This document shows positions 13,601-26,145 of a stretch of DNA of 64,000 nt, in pieces; positions within the stretch are counted from its first letter, which is position 1; each line of letters opens with the position of its first letter. The DNA is from Pezicula radicicola (taxonomy: Eukaryota > Ascomycota > Leotiomycetes > Helotiales > Dermateaceae): positions 561,120 to 625,119 of the forward strand of contig PDUO01000024.1 in NCBI GenBank assembly GCA_003008705.1, given 5' to 3'. The notes beneath the pieces are model-generated. The model made no database searches. It saw nothing but the letters and a program-made list of their open reading frames with translations, and was not told the DNA's origin. The position numbers and the translations under genes are program-made.

Positions 13601-14773
13601 TACGAATGAGACCTCTTCTTAATTTTCGAGGCGTTTCAACCTACGGCGCCGAACGCAGTCGTTGCTTGTTAATGTAGCTTTTGTTGTCATTCTGTCTTTA
13701 TTATTTGTGGAATCAGCAGATAGAATTTCGACTGCTTCCTAGTGTAAGATAAGCAATCTCTAGTTTCCAAACGTGAATGGAAATTAGGAAGCGAAAGTAA
13801 TTGTGTACAGCTGTGCTTACAAAACTACCTATTCTAGGTTATTGAGAAAGAGCCACTGTTCAATGGGCATAGTCCTTTGTCATAAAAATATTTTTTGTAG
13901 TATAGCAAAAACATAGCAAAGAATTGGACCTGGATTTTGGTTTTTGAAAGCGATTTAAACTCTCTGTTTAGTGAGAACTTTCATCTCTGTTAGAAGTTTT
14001 TTTTTTAGTTTCTGGTGGGGGGAACAGGGAATTGATAAGACTTATAATACTACCAAGAAATTAAAGGCACTTGAAATATAAACATTGTTTCTCTACAGAG
14101 CACATATAAAAGAATTGCCCTCGCTAAAGCTACTATAGATATAACTAGCCACTTCTTATAGAAAATGTTGTTTGTATATTACCACCACCTACACCGCAGA
14201 GTATTTCGAGTTAGCTCCCTACTAAAAGTTTCTCCTCTAAGACATCTACTTTTACTAAGAAAGGATTAAGAAAAAAACGAATAGCAATTAAATAAAAGGC
14301 TTTGATTAAAGTAGACCCTTGAGCTAAGTCACTAAAGTACAGTGTAATAATAAGAAGGAAATTTTCAAGGATGCTTAGTTGAATACTCTATATATTTTAC
14401 GAAATTTTGAAACATAGCATAGGACCCCAAATATTTTGCTTTAAAATGAACCGACACCATTTGTTGCGGATGCTGCCTCCCTTAAGTCAAATGAATTACC
14501 CAGAAAGAAAGTTAAATCCAAATCAAGTCAGTTATTCAAATCAAGTCACTTACTGAAACTCAACCTGGTCAGTTGCCGTAGTAGTCACATACCAGATTTG
14601 AATTCTGCAAAAGTTATTTCAGTTTATGGAGGTGTTAATAGCAAGTTTACTGCGTCCGATATCATTAGTTGCCAAATTCGTTCAATTCTGCTAGTTCTGC
14701 AGGTGTTTGGACAGTTGCTTTCCATAAAGACAATGCGACTCTGGAATTAATACGTTGCAAAAAGGTATCTGCT
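10623..14773. other. AT-rich gene-poor region, probable decayed repeats
   Basis: No supported coding sequence. The interval is AT-rich and stop-dense in all frames. It contains a CTGCTA microsatellite (12110-12138), a CTCTTG run near 12210-12235, a short perfect palindrome at 12489-12508 (GCAAAATT arms) and homopolymer tracts. The composition fits old transposon DNA altered by repeat-induced point mutation, but no transposase, reverse transcriptase or terminal repeats could be recognised, so this is inference. Confidence 0.5.
12110..12138. repeat. CTGCTA microsatellite
   Basis: About four to five TGCTAC units with a minor interruption, inside the AT-rich region after SLD5. Not inside a supported gene. 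Confidence 0.8.
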
Positions 14774-16212
14774 CTACAAAGCCCTAACATCAGTCCTCAT
14801 TCCGTTATCCCTCCTTCTCCTATTTCCATCACCACCGATATCACTATGATCATGATCCACATCGACAGCATCAATCCTCAACTCAACTTCCCTATCAACC
14901 TTAATCCCACCACCCTTATACCTCCGATCTTGCAACTCAACCTCACTACCATTACTACCACCCAAACTCTCAACATCATTTTCCATTCTTTCAAACCCAC
15001 GACTCGTAAACGTATTTCCAGGCGACACAACTTTCGAACCGAGACCTCGTGCGTAGTCACTTGCTTTGAGATTAGATCGCGAGTTGGATTTAGATGCTGC
15101 AGAGGATGTGGCGTCAAAGAAACGGCGGAAGAGTGGGCGGAGGAGTGGAAGGTTGCCGCAGGTTATTCTGATTGATACTTCGAGGTAGGTCCAGATTCCT
15201 CCTTGGACTTGTGTAACTGGTTGGGATTTTGTTAGTTGCTATATGTGGAATTTGGTTCGGAGTAATACTTACAGCTTACATCTTTGGTGTCAATGCCAAA
15301 GAGAGCAATAAGTCGGATGATGCTGGTTCCAACGACACTGTACAAAGAATCTTCGTCAGTTCACTTCCATTTGGAGATAAAGGTATTAATTAACTTACAA
15401 AATACCAAATAAAAAAATTCCACTCAATGCCAGTTTTCCCCTCGTGTTCATATGTAATTTCCAAACCATCGGTAGTGGCATACACAAAATAAATAAATCA
15501 CCAAGAAAGCTCAGAAAACCATCAGTGAATCCAACGGTCGTAAGAGCATTGTTCACACAATGACCACCTTTGATCGTCTTATCCCAGAAGAAGGCAACAG
15601 GTGTACATTCAAACGTGCTAGCGAGCCAGGCTCCAATTGTCCAGAGTAAAGTGTAGATCCAGATTCCCCAGGCTACCTTTTTGAATTTTGCGGTTTGAAA
15701 GATGCGTACGTAGAGGAGGATGATAGATGTTTTGATGCAGAAGATAGCTGGCGGTTGGAAGCGTTGGATTATCCATATTGACTTTGATAGTGAGTAAATT
15801 TTGAAGGCTACTTGGCTTTGAAAGCGCAAGGAGAAGGATGGGACTTACGAGGTTGAGTTGTCTCAAATCTGCTTTTGTGACATTAACTTCATGTTCACCG
15901 AGACCTACTGACATGCCTACTTTTTTTATTAGTTGAAATTCAAGAAGCAGATTTGAAGAAGGCAAGAGACAGTGCGAACTGAACACCAACCATAAAACTC
16001 GCAAGCAACAAATGAATAGCTCAACAGTACGGCCGCGAGCACAGTACGGCCGCGAGCATAAACCAATCTTCAGGATGAAGAACGCCGATCGTAGATTTCT
16101 TCGCCCATATCCTCAGAGCAAAAGTGATGTTCGATAAAATGAGTCCAATGATACATGCAGCCGTGATCAATTTCCTCTTGCCCTCAACACTTAAGTTGTC
16201 AAGCTTGATCAT
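14774..16212 (-). pseudogene. PTH11-type rhodopsin-domain membrane protein, frameshifted
   Basis: This encodes a multi-pass protein of the fungal rhodopsin-domain family (PTH11-like putative receptors). On the minus strand the exons are 15991-16212, 15849-15919, 15781 down to about 15405, a short exon ending near 15274, and about 15225 down to 14774. Family hallmarks are an N-terminal helix followed by LHPEDWFML, the helix FCIKTSIILLYVRIFQ, a Cys-containing ASTFECTPVAFFWD loop, and a late GGIWTYLEVSI...LPLLRPLF block. A charged, soluble tail with DHDHSD and RRRRD ends the protein, as in most family members. Exon 1 carries a perfect 17-bp tandem duplication (16024-16057). It shifts the frame and brings a stop at 16021-16023; with a single copy the helix would read on to the first splice donor. 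All other exons are open and in phase. It may be a recent pseudogene, an allele or an assembly error. Confidence 0.8.
16024..16057. repeat. perfect 17-bp tandem duplication inside a coding exon
   Basis: The unit ACAGTACGGCCGCGAGC occurs twice head-to-tail at 16024-16040 and 16041-16057 with no mismatch. It lies within exon 1 of the rhodopsin-domain gene, and 17 is not a multiple of three. Confidence 0.95.
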
Positions 16213-17857
16213 AGCTGTCTGTGCAACTGAAGATCTCGGTGGAGGAAAGGAGAAGTTTGAAATAAGCTTGCGTGAGAATCAACAAGGCGAGGTCTTTGTT
16301 TTGAGATCGTCCATAAATTTACAGTCCTGTAAATTTGAATACATTGACTGTTATTGCTACGCGATATGGACATACGCATTGATAGGTAGATGTTCAGTTA
16401 TCTCTCCCTCGTTTTCTTAACTCCCTCTCTCTCTATACGCTCGGATACTACTACAGGACGGTACAGACCGGCCAAAACAAGGTTCAAAAGTCTAGATGGC
16501 AGGCGTAAGTGTCTCTAAACATTTCAACTTCAAGATCCGTGGTTTCAACAAGCATCACTACCAGGGACTTTTCAAGTAATGAGCGGACTACAGGCATCGA
16601 GATCGGATCATTTCTAGGGTATACATTCGCTACTTGCAGCAGAAAGGCCAAATTAGAAGGTGACAGGGCAAAAGGATCGAAAATGTACTAGGTACTTGAT
16701 AACCTTAGTCCAACTATCGTTTCTTTGGTACCTGGAACGTTGCGGCGCAGTACATTCTATATTGTCGGGTTCGGCGACACTTTTCTTTTTTAGTTTCAAT
16801 CTTAAAGACATGGTATAGACGCGAAATATCAAATTGGAAAGAGGTACAGAGATTTGTGTCAAGAAAACAAGGAGTTTATAGAATCGACAAGCGTTGCGAG
16901 TCATAAAAGTAACAATTTCTTGCAAAAAAAGAATCAAAGTGCTCAAATGTGAATGAACTGCCTAGAGGAATATGAGATTCAGAAAGCACTACATATGAAT
17001 GAGACACTCACGAATAACGTGCCTGAAGTGCATGGTTCGTGATCCAGACATGTCGCAAACTCCTGTTCATGCTCTGCCAAGAGCCCCGATCCTCCATTTC
17101 TTTGTAATGTGGTAGTATTAAAGAAGCAATATTAATCCTTCGATGCTGAAAGATGAGGCACAGCAACCTGAGAGCATGGGTTCTACAAGCCAACCTATCA
17201 CAGCCACACCCGTAGCACCTGCGGCACCTGAGTTTCTAGAGTCTAGCTTACTCGTTAGAACTGTTCCAATACGAGGGTAAAGTTATCCTTGGAATCGACA
17301 TAAAGCTACATTAATTTTTCTGCAGCGGTGACTCTCTGCGCACTACTACTCTAGCTAGATTTGGTTTCGACGGCGTTTTCTATTTCCGTGGCGTTCCCGG
17401 AGAGTCGGCCTGATATCAAGTACCTTGTACTTGCATTTTGCCTGAACGATTCTTGCATATCATTGTGGCCGTTGACAACACCTTTGTAAAGTCCTCAAAC
17501 ATCGAATCCGAATTTTTAATAAGCACTGTGGAGTGAGGAGGTTTTGATAAGCTTTTCGGGAGGGCTGACGGGAACCAACTATCCGTGGGCACCCTGCTGC
17601 CGCAAATTAGCGGCTGATAGAACGGGGGAGATTCATTGGAGGGTCTCGCCCAGTAACCTTTCAGTGCTCCAACTTACTTCCTTGATACCTACAGGGAAAG
17701 TAGTCCATAATGCCCAGTGCATATGCATCACGCTCTTTACAACAACATCTTACTTACGGCAACGATCTTCTCTCCCTCAATAATTGCTTGTTTGTACAGT
17801 CGCACTCACTCTCTTTGAATCTCAGCACGCGTTGTCCACATAGTAGTTGAGCCTAAT
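16213..17857. other. divergent intergenic region before the MFS gene
   Basis: This lies between the minus-strand rhodopsin gene and the plus-strand MFS gene and must carry both promoters. Open frames here are short, overlap on both strands and match no family I know. No clear repeat or RNA gene was seen. Confidence 0.45.
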
Positions 17858-19638
17858 ATGGAGAACAAAGCACATCCTTCCTCACCGGTTGTCGAGGATA
17901 TGGAGGATGGCCATGCCACGTCTGGCATCAAGACGGGGCATAATGGCGTTACGTTGATTCCTCGTCCAAGTGACGATCCTTGCGATCCATTGGTATGCTT
18001 CACGACGTTCCTCACAAATATCTTCTCTCTAATGATCTTGTTAGAATTGGCCTATGCGCAAGAAAGCTCCAATTGTTGCAGCATTATGTCTTGCCACTTT
18101 CGCCGGGTTTTCAGGAAGTCTAGCAGGACAATTGATTCCAGCACCTCAATCGAAGTTGTATAAAGTCACGACTACAGAGCTAGCTTACCAGGTAATGCAC
18201 CTCCTTTGATATACAAGTACAGTTGCTAAAGAGAAGAAGAACTCGGTCGCCAATGCGGGCATGGTTATCGGTAGTCTGATACTTTTTCCACTTTCCCATA
18301 AATTTGGCCGTAGTTCAATCGTCTTCTGGTCCTTGGTAGGCTCTTTTGCTTGCCAGATATGGTCTGCAGAAATGACAGGCCCGCATGACTACGATAATTT
18401 CATCTGGTCCCGGGCTCTCGCAGGCTTCTTTGGTACAGTAGCCGGTATTTTAGGACCTCGTGTACTTGTAGATCTCTTCTTTCTTCATCAGAGAGGTCGA
18501 GCTTTTACAATCTTCCATTGGTTTTTTGATTTTGGTACTGTAGCCGGACCAACTCTTGGGGCTTTCATTGCCTCAGCCGGATCTTGGACTTATGCGTACT
18601 GGTGGACCACAGCACTCTCAGGCCTAGCCATCGTTGTGTGCTTCCTCTTCCTCCATGAAACGCATTGGGATCGCTCGCCTGGAGCTGACAACTCTTATGC
18701 TGCACCGGATAGCTTTGTCTCAAACAGAATTGCTACCTTTGCTCCTGGAACCCAGGTCACACCTTACACAAGTTGGCTCCAAACTGCGAAAGTTGGTCTT
18801 CAGCCATTCGTTGTAGCTCTGACGCCTGTAACGTTATCTCTCTCACTTTTCACTCTCATCAGCTTCGGATTCTACGTTGCCATGAATGCCATTACTCCAG
18901 TGTGGCTACAGAAACCTGAGAAATTGGGTGGCTATGGGTTTACGAGCATGCAGAATGCACTGTGTAAGTTTTGTCCCACAACTACTTTGTCATCATCTAA
19001 TTAGCCTTTTAGTCTCATTGGGTCATTGGCTTGGTATCTCGGTCGCACTCGTATATGGACAGCTCATCAGCGATCGTCTCCCATTAGCAATCTGTGCCCG
19101 CCGTGGTGGAATATGGAAGCCTGAATATCGACTACATGCACTTTGGATCCCGGCTCTAATCTTCAACCCAATTGGACTTGGTTTATATGGTGCCTGTTTG
19201 GAAAAACATTGGAATTGGGGTATACTTCTTTGGGCTCAGATCATGGTTACCTTTGGTAGTTTGAGTATTACGCCAATTACTGTCAAGTGAGGATAATCCT
19301 TCTTTTTATGAGATAAGTCGATACAAGAAAGCGTGGAGCTAACAATATGTAGTTATGCCTGCGAAGTCTTCGTTCACAACCCGGCCGAGACAGCCATCGT
19401 CCTTAATATCTACCGAATCGGATTTGGACTTTCTGTCGCTTTCTATATTAATCCATGGGTTGAGTACATGGGCTTCAACTGGACTTATGGAATGATGGCT
19501 TTCCTGCAGGTCTTCTCGTTCATCTTTGTGCTTTTGTTGATGTGGAAGGGTCATGAGATAAGACAGTGGAAGGTTGGTGGTTTGGCTGCTGATGAGGAGG
19601 GTGAACATGTTATTCAGGAGAAGGATGTTAAGCATTGA
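17858..19638 (+). CDS. MFS transporter
   Basis: A major facilitator superfamily transporter of the plasma membrane. Five exons join exactly in phase: 17858-17992, 18045-18191, about 18240-18963, 19013-19286 and 19353-19638, giving about 521 residues. The N-terminus is cytosolic and polar, followed by NWPMRKKAPIVAALCLATF leading into the first helix. The loop LFPLSHKFGRSSI between helices 2 and 3 has the G-R core of MFS motif A, and a GPRVLVDLFFLHQRGRAFTI segment is typical of the drug:H+ antiporter DHA1 group. The second half carries ISDRLPL and the final helices, and ends in a short acidic tail. Twelve helices are likely. It lies 0.9 kb upstream of and in the same orientation as an A-T-R NRPS-like gene, so export of that pathway's product is a reasonable inference. 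The substrate is unknown. Confidence 0.93.
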
Positions 19639-20526
19639 GGTAGAGTGGTGATAGTGTAGGGTCGGCATGAGGGTTGTAAATTCTTCACGCCGCTGTTTGT
19701 TTGAGCATATGCAGTTTATCAAGTTCAAAAGTACCTCGGAGCTACTAAGTCTAAAAATATCATTGCAGTGCTATCGGACTTTTCCTTAACCAGAGAAAGA
19801 CTGCTGAGTAGATCAACCGCATTGGTTGCCTAATAGGGCCAGTCGGAATAACTGATCAAGGAAAACTCTCAGTTCAAAAGTCCTCCACGAGATACCTGAT
19901 ATCTAATTGCCCCCAGGGTCAGCAGAAAAAAGGTTCTGGTTCCATCGATTGGGTGATGATTCCAACATACACCTTGCATATGCATCTATAACAGGGATCG
20001 AACCAAATCCTACCTAGTTACCCCTCATACTCTAGAACACAGAAACAAGTCAACACAGTACATTTGAGGTTCCAGTTCCCAAATCTAACTTCGAGGACTT
20101 CGCTAAAGTAAACATCAGACGGCAAAAATATCGACAGAGTGAGTGAGAATCAAAGCTATATGGAAGAGGTAGTATTAGCAATTAGGGCATAGTAAGTACC
20201 TTGGCAACTTTGGTAAAGCATGTAAGCGACAAAAGTGTGCTTCCTTCACGTACTCCAGGGGTACCGGATATCGAGGCAACTTGTGGTAACGGTAGTATGT
20301 TAAAGTGCTTACATTCAATTAGGCTAGCGCAATCCAACATCGCTGGTAATCCATCGAGGTGATACAAAACATGCACACCTCTCATCATAGCATCAATTTC
20401 AACACTGATAAAGCAAATCTCACTACTCTCAATATCCCCCAGAGCTTGGAGTAGGCAACAACAAGAATCTAAAATTATTTTCCACACAAGAAGGAAGAGT
20501 GGGAGGATATCCTAACAGCAGTAAAT
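19639..20526. other. intergenic region before the NRPS-like gene
   Basis: No supported gene. It contains the 3' end of the MFS transcript and the promoter of the NRPS-like gene. A minus-strand segment near 19996-20006 resembles a tRNA B box, but no matching acceptor stem or A box is present. Confidence 0.45.
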
Positions 20527-23500
20527 ATGGGAGACGCAGGGTCCTCAAATTCGGAATCAAATACAATCCTAACATTCGATGATCTACTCCGTCAACGAGC
20601 AATCGACGAAGATCAAAGTCCCCTCCTTGCATATCCTAAAACGAAAACAGGAGTCAGCGACTACGAGTTAATAACCGGAGCAACATTAAATCGATTCGTA
20701 GATGGAGCTACGAAATGTCTTCTCGAACTAGGTTTCGAACCTGTAGTAAGCATTTAACTTTTTCTTCTCGTGCTTCTCAATTTCGCCTTTTTCCTTAAAC
20801 AGCAGTTTTTGCGAGTAGGTTAACGATTTGTGATTTTTCAGTATGAAGAAACAGTCATTGGTATCTACGCACCATCAGATCTGGATTACATTATAACGAT
20901 CTTCGGACTCGGTAGATTGGGATATACACCATTCCTACTATCACCGCGACTCCCAGCAACAGCCGTATCCAGCTTGCTCACAACCTGCAACTCCAACATC
21001 TTATTCCATAACAACAATCTCCCCTTCGGCAACTCAGTAGAGAAACTACTCCCATCACTAAAGATCCTCCCTTTACTAACACGCTCCGACTATGATTCTC
21101 CAACCCACTCTCTCACACCAGAATTCTCTCGCCAGAATCTAATCCCAGAAAAGGAGTTTTTGAAAAAATATGTAATGCTTCATTCCTCCGGCTCAACAGG
21201 TCTCCCAAAACCAATCCACTACACCAACAAAAGAATAATCGTAACATTCCTCTCCGCTCATTTCAAGAGAACCTTTCAATCCGTACCCTTTTCTCACGCT
21301 CACGGATTAGTGACTTATGTTCAAGCGATCTACACACGACATACTCTTTACATAATGAACGGACATGTTCCTCAAACACATAAGACTGTTACGGAAGCGA
21401 TTAGGGTGGCGAATCCGCAGGTTGTTTGGACTGTTCCGTATGTGTTGAAGTTACTTGCTGAGGGAGAGGAGGGGATTCGGGTGTTAAAGGGGGCGGAGGT
21501 TGTTAGTTCGAGTGGGAGTCGGTGTCCGGATGAGTTGGGAGATTTATTGGTTGGGAGGGGGGTTAATTTAGGGTTGACTTTTGGATCGTAAGTTTCTTTT
21601 TTCGTAAAGTATCATTCTTTTCTCTCTGAAAAGATATCTACTTTTTTCGAAGTCCTTTTCTTTCCATTGTTTGATTCTTGTCTTTACTAAAACTTTTGGA
21701 GGTCTCTTTTTTTTTTACGGAGTGAATTTCTCGATAGGGTAGGATGCTAATGAAGTATACAGAACAGAAACAGCTCAGATCCTCAGTTCAGTCCACCGAC
21801 CTCCAGGAGACACAGCATGGAACTATCTCCGGCCACTCCCCCACGTAGCTCCGTACCTAATAATGCGGCCAGTACCAGACTCAGACAGCGAAACTGAAAT
21901 CTATGAAGGCATAATCCTAGACGGCCATAAAGCAAAAGCAGCATCTAATTCCAACGATCCCCTAAACTCATATCATACTTCAGATATCTTTGAGAAACAT
22001 CCGAGTATTGAGAATGCGTGGAAGTTTATTGGGAGGTTAGATGATCGGATTACGTTGCTAAATGGGGAGAAGGTTTTACCGTTGCCGGTTGAGGGGAGGA
22101 TTAGACAGCATGCTTTGGTTAGAGAGAGTGTTCTTTTTGGGGTCGATAGACCTGTTCCTGGTGAGTATTATTTCAGTAATAATTCCCGTTTTGTATCTTT
22201 TCGGGAGACTGTTGTGTTCAATTGCGACACTGTAAGTATGGAAGGGCGAAACTGATGTATAACCTTAGGATTACTTCTTTTCCGGTCCAAAAATGCAGCA
22301 GGACTCGACGATCAAGAATTTATTAACCAAGTATGGCCTATCATCCAGCTCGCAAATAGTAATGCAGAAGGCTTCTCTCAAATCTCTCGAGAAATGATAG
22401 CTGTTCTCGGTGAGGATGTAGAATGTCCTCTAACCGACAAATCCTCCGTAAAGCGAGCCCAGGTATACCGAGAATTTTCTTCGATAATAGACGACACATA
22501 CACTCGACTAGAACTCTCACAGACAGGAAGTATGCAGCTTTCACAACTGGAGCTAGAAGCTTGGATTATTGAGACTTTTGAAAAGGAGTTGGGTATTTAT
22601 ATTGTGAATGCTGAAGCTGATTTCTTTACTACTGGTGTTGATAGTTTGAAAGCTATTCAGATGAGGGGATTGATTATAAAGAGTTTGGATTTGGGAGGGA
22701 AGAAGTGTACTTCTATGATTGTTTATGATTGTGGTAATGCACGTAAGCTTTCAGAGAAGCTGTATGGAATGAGAATAGGGGAGGTTGAAGCGGATGAAGA
22801 TGGAGAGATTGGGGCGATGAAAAACCTTATTGAGAAATACTCGACATTTGAGAAACGAACTGATCCGCATCTAGAGAGGCTGGCGGAAGGGGTCACAGTT
22901 GTGAGTAGCTCTATCTGAGAGTATAGATTTCTGCTAATCCCATATAGGTTCTGACTGGAGCTACTGGCTCTCTTGGAAGTCATGTCCTGAAAGAGCTGGA
23001 AGCCAATCCGAAAGTAGAGGAGATCTACTGTCTGTTACGAACAACGAAGGACGAGTCGGCTGCAGACCGTCTAGTATTCAGTCTCAACAGTCGTCACTTG
23101 TCGATCTCACTTACAAAAGTCACTGTAATTTCAGCCGACCTCACAAAACCGAACTTCGGTTTACAAGCTACCACTTTGGATCGCATCAGATTTGCTACAA
23201 CTCATATTATCCACTGCGCCTGGTCCGTAAACTTCGCGCTATCTGTGCAAAGCTTCGAGCCACAACTCCAATCACTACACAACCTTATATCCTTCTCACT
23301 TACCACATTCGGCTCACCAGCACGCTTAATCTTCTGCTCCTCAGTCGGTACGGCTATGGCCACGCCAGCTCCTGGTCTCATCTCCTCGTCTCCTATTGCA
23401 GATCTTCGCCATGCATCCCCAACGGGTTACGCACGATCTAAATTGATCAGTGAGCATATTATCGAAGCAGCTATTACCACAGCTAGTGCGAACGCAACCA

Positions 23501-24072
23501 TTTTGAGAATTGGACAGATTGTGCCAGGAAGGAAAATTGGATCTCAGCTTTGGAATCCAAATGAAGCCGTGCCACTCATGATTCGGTCGGCTTTAGCTGT
23601 GGGAGCCTTGCCAGAAGCCGTTAATGGTCATGGTGCTGATATGTGTACATGGCTAGAAGCCGATGCGTTGGCAAAGGTGATTCTGGAGATAGGTGGCATT
23701 GAAGATGCTGGAAGCGTTCTGAGTGGAAATAATTCTCAACTGGTGTATAATGTTGTCCATCCTCGCTCGTTTTCTTGGAAGAGTGAGCTTTTGCCTGCGC
23801 TGAAGGCTGCAGGTCTTGAATTTGAGATTGTGCCGTGGAGGACTTGGCTGGATAAGATGGCGAAATCAAAGGATGCAGGGAATCCAAGCAAGAAACTTCT
23901 GGGATTCTGGGAGTCGCAAGGGAATGCTGGGGGCAATGAGGTGGAGAAGCACGAAATCTGTTTCGAGACCAGAGGCACAGAACAGAGAAGTCCCGCATTG
24001 AGGCGTGCAGGGAGAGTTGTCGAAGGGGATATGGTATCTAAGCTGCTCGAGGCCTGGAGGAAGGTTTGGTGA
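20527..24072 (+). CDS. NRPS-like reductase (adenylation-thiolation-reductase)
   Basis: A three-domain enzyme that activates a carboxylic acid as an adenylate, loads it on a phosphopantetheine arm and releases it by NADPH-dependent reduction, usually as an aldehyde. Exons 20527-20745, 20842-21587, 21763-22160, about 22302-22900 and 22948-24072 join in phase to about 1028 residues. The A domain shows HSSGSTGLPKPI (core A3), FGSTETAQ (A5), YHTSDIF and GRLDDRITLLNGEKV (A7-A8), and a late Lys in SSVKRAQVY (A10). The carrier domain has TTGVDSLKAIQ with the Ser that takes the arm. The C-terminal Lys2-type reductase has VLTGATGSLGSHVL for NADP binding and GYARSKLISE as the YxxxK catalytic pair. There is no condensation domain, so it is not a peptide-forming NRPS; alpha-aminoadipate reductase is unlikely because the protein is shorter and its A domain is of the orphan type. 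It is flanked by co-oriented MFS and methyltransferase genes. Confidence 0.93.
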
Positions 24073-24513
24073 GTCTGCGAAGGCACTTTTTGAAGACTGT
24101 CGTCGGCTTGTGAAGGATGATTTTCTGCTCGCTAAACACTTTTTAATGGGGTTTGGTGGGGATTTCTTCAACGGAGCGAGATCCGTATGTGGCGCAACCT
24201 CCGAAACAAGTCTTGCTTGGATAAAAGCCAGGATTTCTTACAGCCGTTCCACAAGTGTTTACTGGACAATGGGACACAATGCTCTTTTAGAGTTGCAGCT
24301 TGTTTCCTTATTTGCTGAGCTGATCCCTGTTGCAGCTGCCAAAGGACCCAAAGGACGTGACGAGGCACTGACATAAGGTGGGGGGGGCCGACAGCCACTC
24401 TTAGCGGGACCCCGCTATCTTCTGAATCTGATCAGGTTGAACTTTTAACCCCTTCGTCTCTTCCTCATTTGCTTTTTGCAAACTCTTTCCTGTGCAACAC
24501 CAGATCAGAAAGC
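24073..24513. other. short intergenic region, promoter of methyltransferase gene
   Basis: A 441-nt gap between two co-oriented genes. It holds the 3' end of the NRPS-like transcript and a CT-rich tract directly before the methyltransferase ATG. A purine-rich run of G at 24379-24387 stands out; no other feature was seen. Confidence 0.5.
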
Positions 24514-26145
24514 ATGTCCAGCGAGCCGAAGGAATCCACTACAGCTCCCGCTCCTGCTGGAGTTGCACAGCCACAACAGGAATCTTCTGCCGCTGAGGAG
24601 TCTGCCAGTGTGCCCACTGTTGCTCAAACCGTGGACGAGGATGTGGCGCCTGTCGTTCCCGTAGATCAAGAGGTAGGGTTGAGAAACAGGATTGCGAACA
24701 TTCTTTCTATACCAGATCCCAGGTGGAATGCGTGCTGACTTGTCCAGTCCAATTCGGGTGATAGCGACTCTGCTTACGACAGTGATCAACTGTATGTCTA
24801 ACGAGTACTCTCTATTCTCCAAACTCGACTCACTTCTTCAAACTGCAGTTCAAGATACACCGAGTCCCTCTCTTCCAGTGTTAAAGAATACAAGTTCGAG
24901 AATGGCCGACGGTACCATGCATATCATTCTGGAGGTAAGGCCCGACATTTGCTTCCCATTTTCTGAACTCTTGATAACCGATTCAATTAGCATACAACTT
25001 TCCAAACGACGACAAGGAGCAAGATCGTCTTGACATGTTCCATCACATCATCCAACTAGGTTGTGAGGGAAAACTACATCTCGCACCGATCAAAGGTGAC
25101 GGGCTGCGCATACTTGATATCGGATGTGGAACTGGGATCTGGGCTATACAAATGGGTATGGAACCTCTTAAACAAAAAGAAAAACTACTATACTAAACTG
25201 CATATAGGTGACGAATATCCCTCCGCTAATGTATGTTATCATTGGGTACCTATAAACCTCGCACTAATTTCAAGTAGATAACAGGCAATGATCTCAGCCC
25301 CATCCAGCCAGGCTGGTAAGTCCTCCCATTAAGTGTCAAAATATCGTACCCAAACTCTAAATATCCCACAGGGTCCCACCAAACGTCCGTTTCCTTGTTG
25401 ATGACGTCGAGCAAGAATGGGCTGAGAACGAAAAATACGACTACATTCACTCCCGCTATATGGCTGCTTCCATCAAAGATTGGCCACGTCTAGTAAAGCA
25501 ATGTTTCGACAACTTAAAACCTGGTGGTTGGGTAGAGTTTCAAGATTACGACACTGCATGTATCTCTCAGGATAACACTATGCCAAAGGAATACGCTATC
25601 AATGAGATGCTTTCGCTGCTTCGTGGTGCTTTGGATTCTATTGGAATATTGCTTGATCCTGGTCCAAATTTGAAGGGTTGGGTTGAGAATGCTGGGTTTG
25701 AGAATATTACACATCGAATTATTCCTCTTCCTGTCGGAATTTGGCCGAAGGATAAGAAACAGGTATGTCTGTCCTGCCTTACCATGCCCTCTTGCAATGA
25801 GAGGACTGCGACGTCTTTAGTATGGAAAGGAAGTTTTGCTAATATTTGGGGTTTGGTTTTGATGTAAAGAAGGAAATTGGTGCGTTCATGACACTGCAAT
25901 ACACAGAAGGTGTTGAAGCTTTTACAATTGCGCCATTCACTGGTATTCTGGGATGGACCAAGGAAGAGGTCGATATATTTAACATGAAAGTGAGGAAAGA
26001 TGCTAAAGACCGAAGGGTTCATGTATTACATAACTAGTAAGTTTGTTCTTCATTCTTCAATGGTCTCACCAGGTAGATTTCGGAGGGTTTGCTGATACTT
26101 CATAGCCATGTTGTGTATGCACAGAAGCCATTGACTGCAGCTTGA
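24514..26145 (+). CDS. LaeA-like SAM-dependent methyltransferase
   Basis: A class I methyltransferase of the LaeA/TAM type common in fungal secondary-metabolite clusters; family members act as regulators or modify small molecules. Nine exons can be joined in phase: it starts MSSEPKESTTAPAPAG, the first donor is after 24672, and the last exon is 26106-26145. After an acidic, Ser/Ala/Pro-rich N-terminus of about 65 residues comes the family block YKFENGRRYHAYH, then LPHH-like DRLDMFHHIIQL, motif I ILDIGCGTGIWAIQMG for SAM binding, GNDLSPIQPGWVPPNV, the acidic DDVEQEW, and YIHSRYM followed by LKPGGWVEFQDYD. The C-terminus VHVLHNYHVVYAQKPL is closed by the small last exon. An upstream in-frame ATG at 24469 would add 15 residues. 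The eight introns contrast with the simpler neighbours. Location 0.4 kb after the A-T-R gene suggests, but does not prove, a joint pathway. Confidence 0.92.

Noticed and set aside
19990..20060. tRNA-like B box on the minus strand (GGTTCGATCCC)
   Set aside because: No A box and no complementary acceptor stem at the right spacing.
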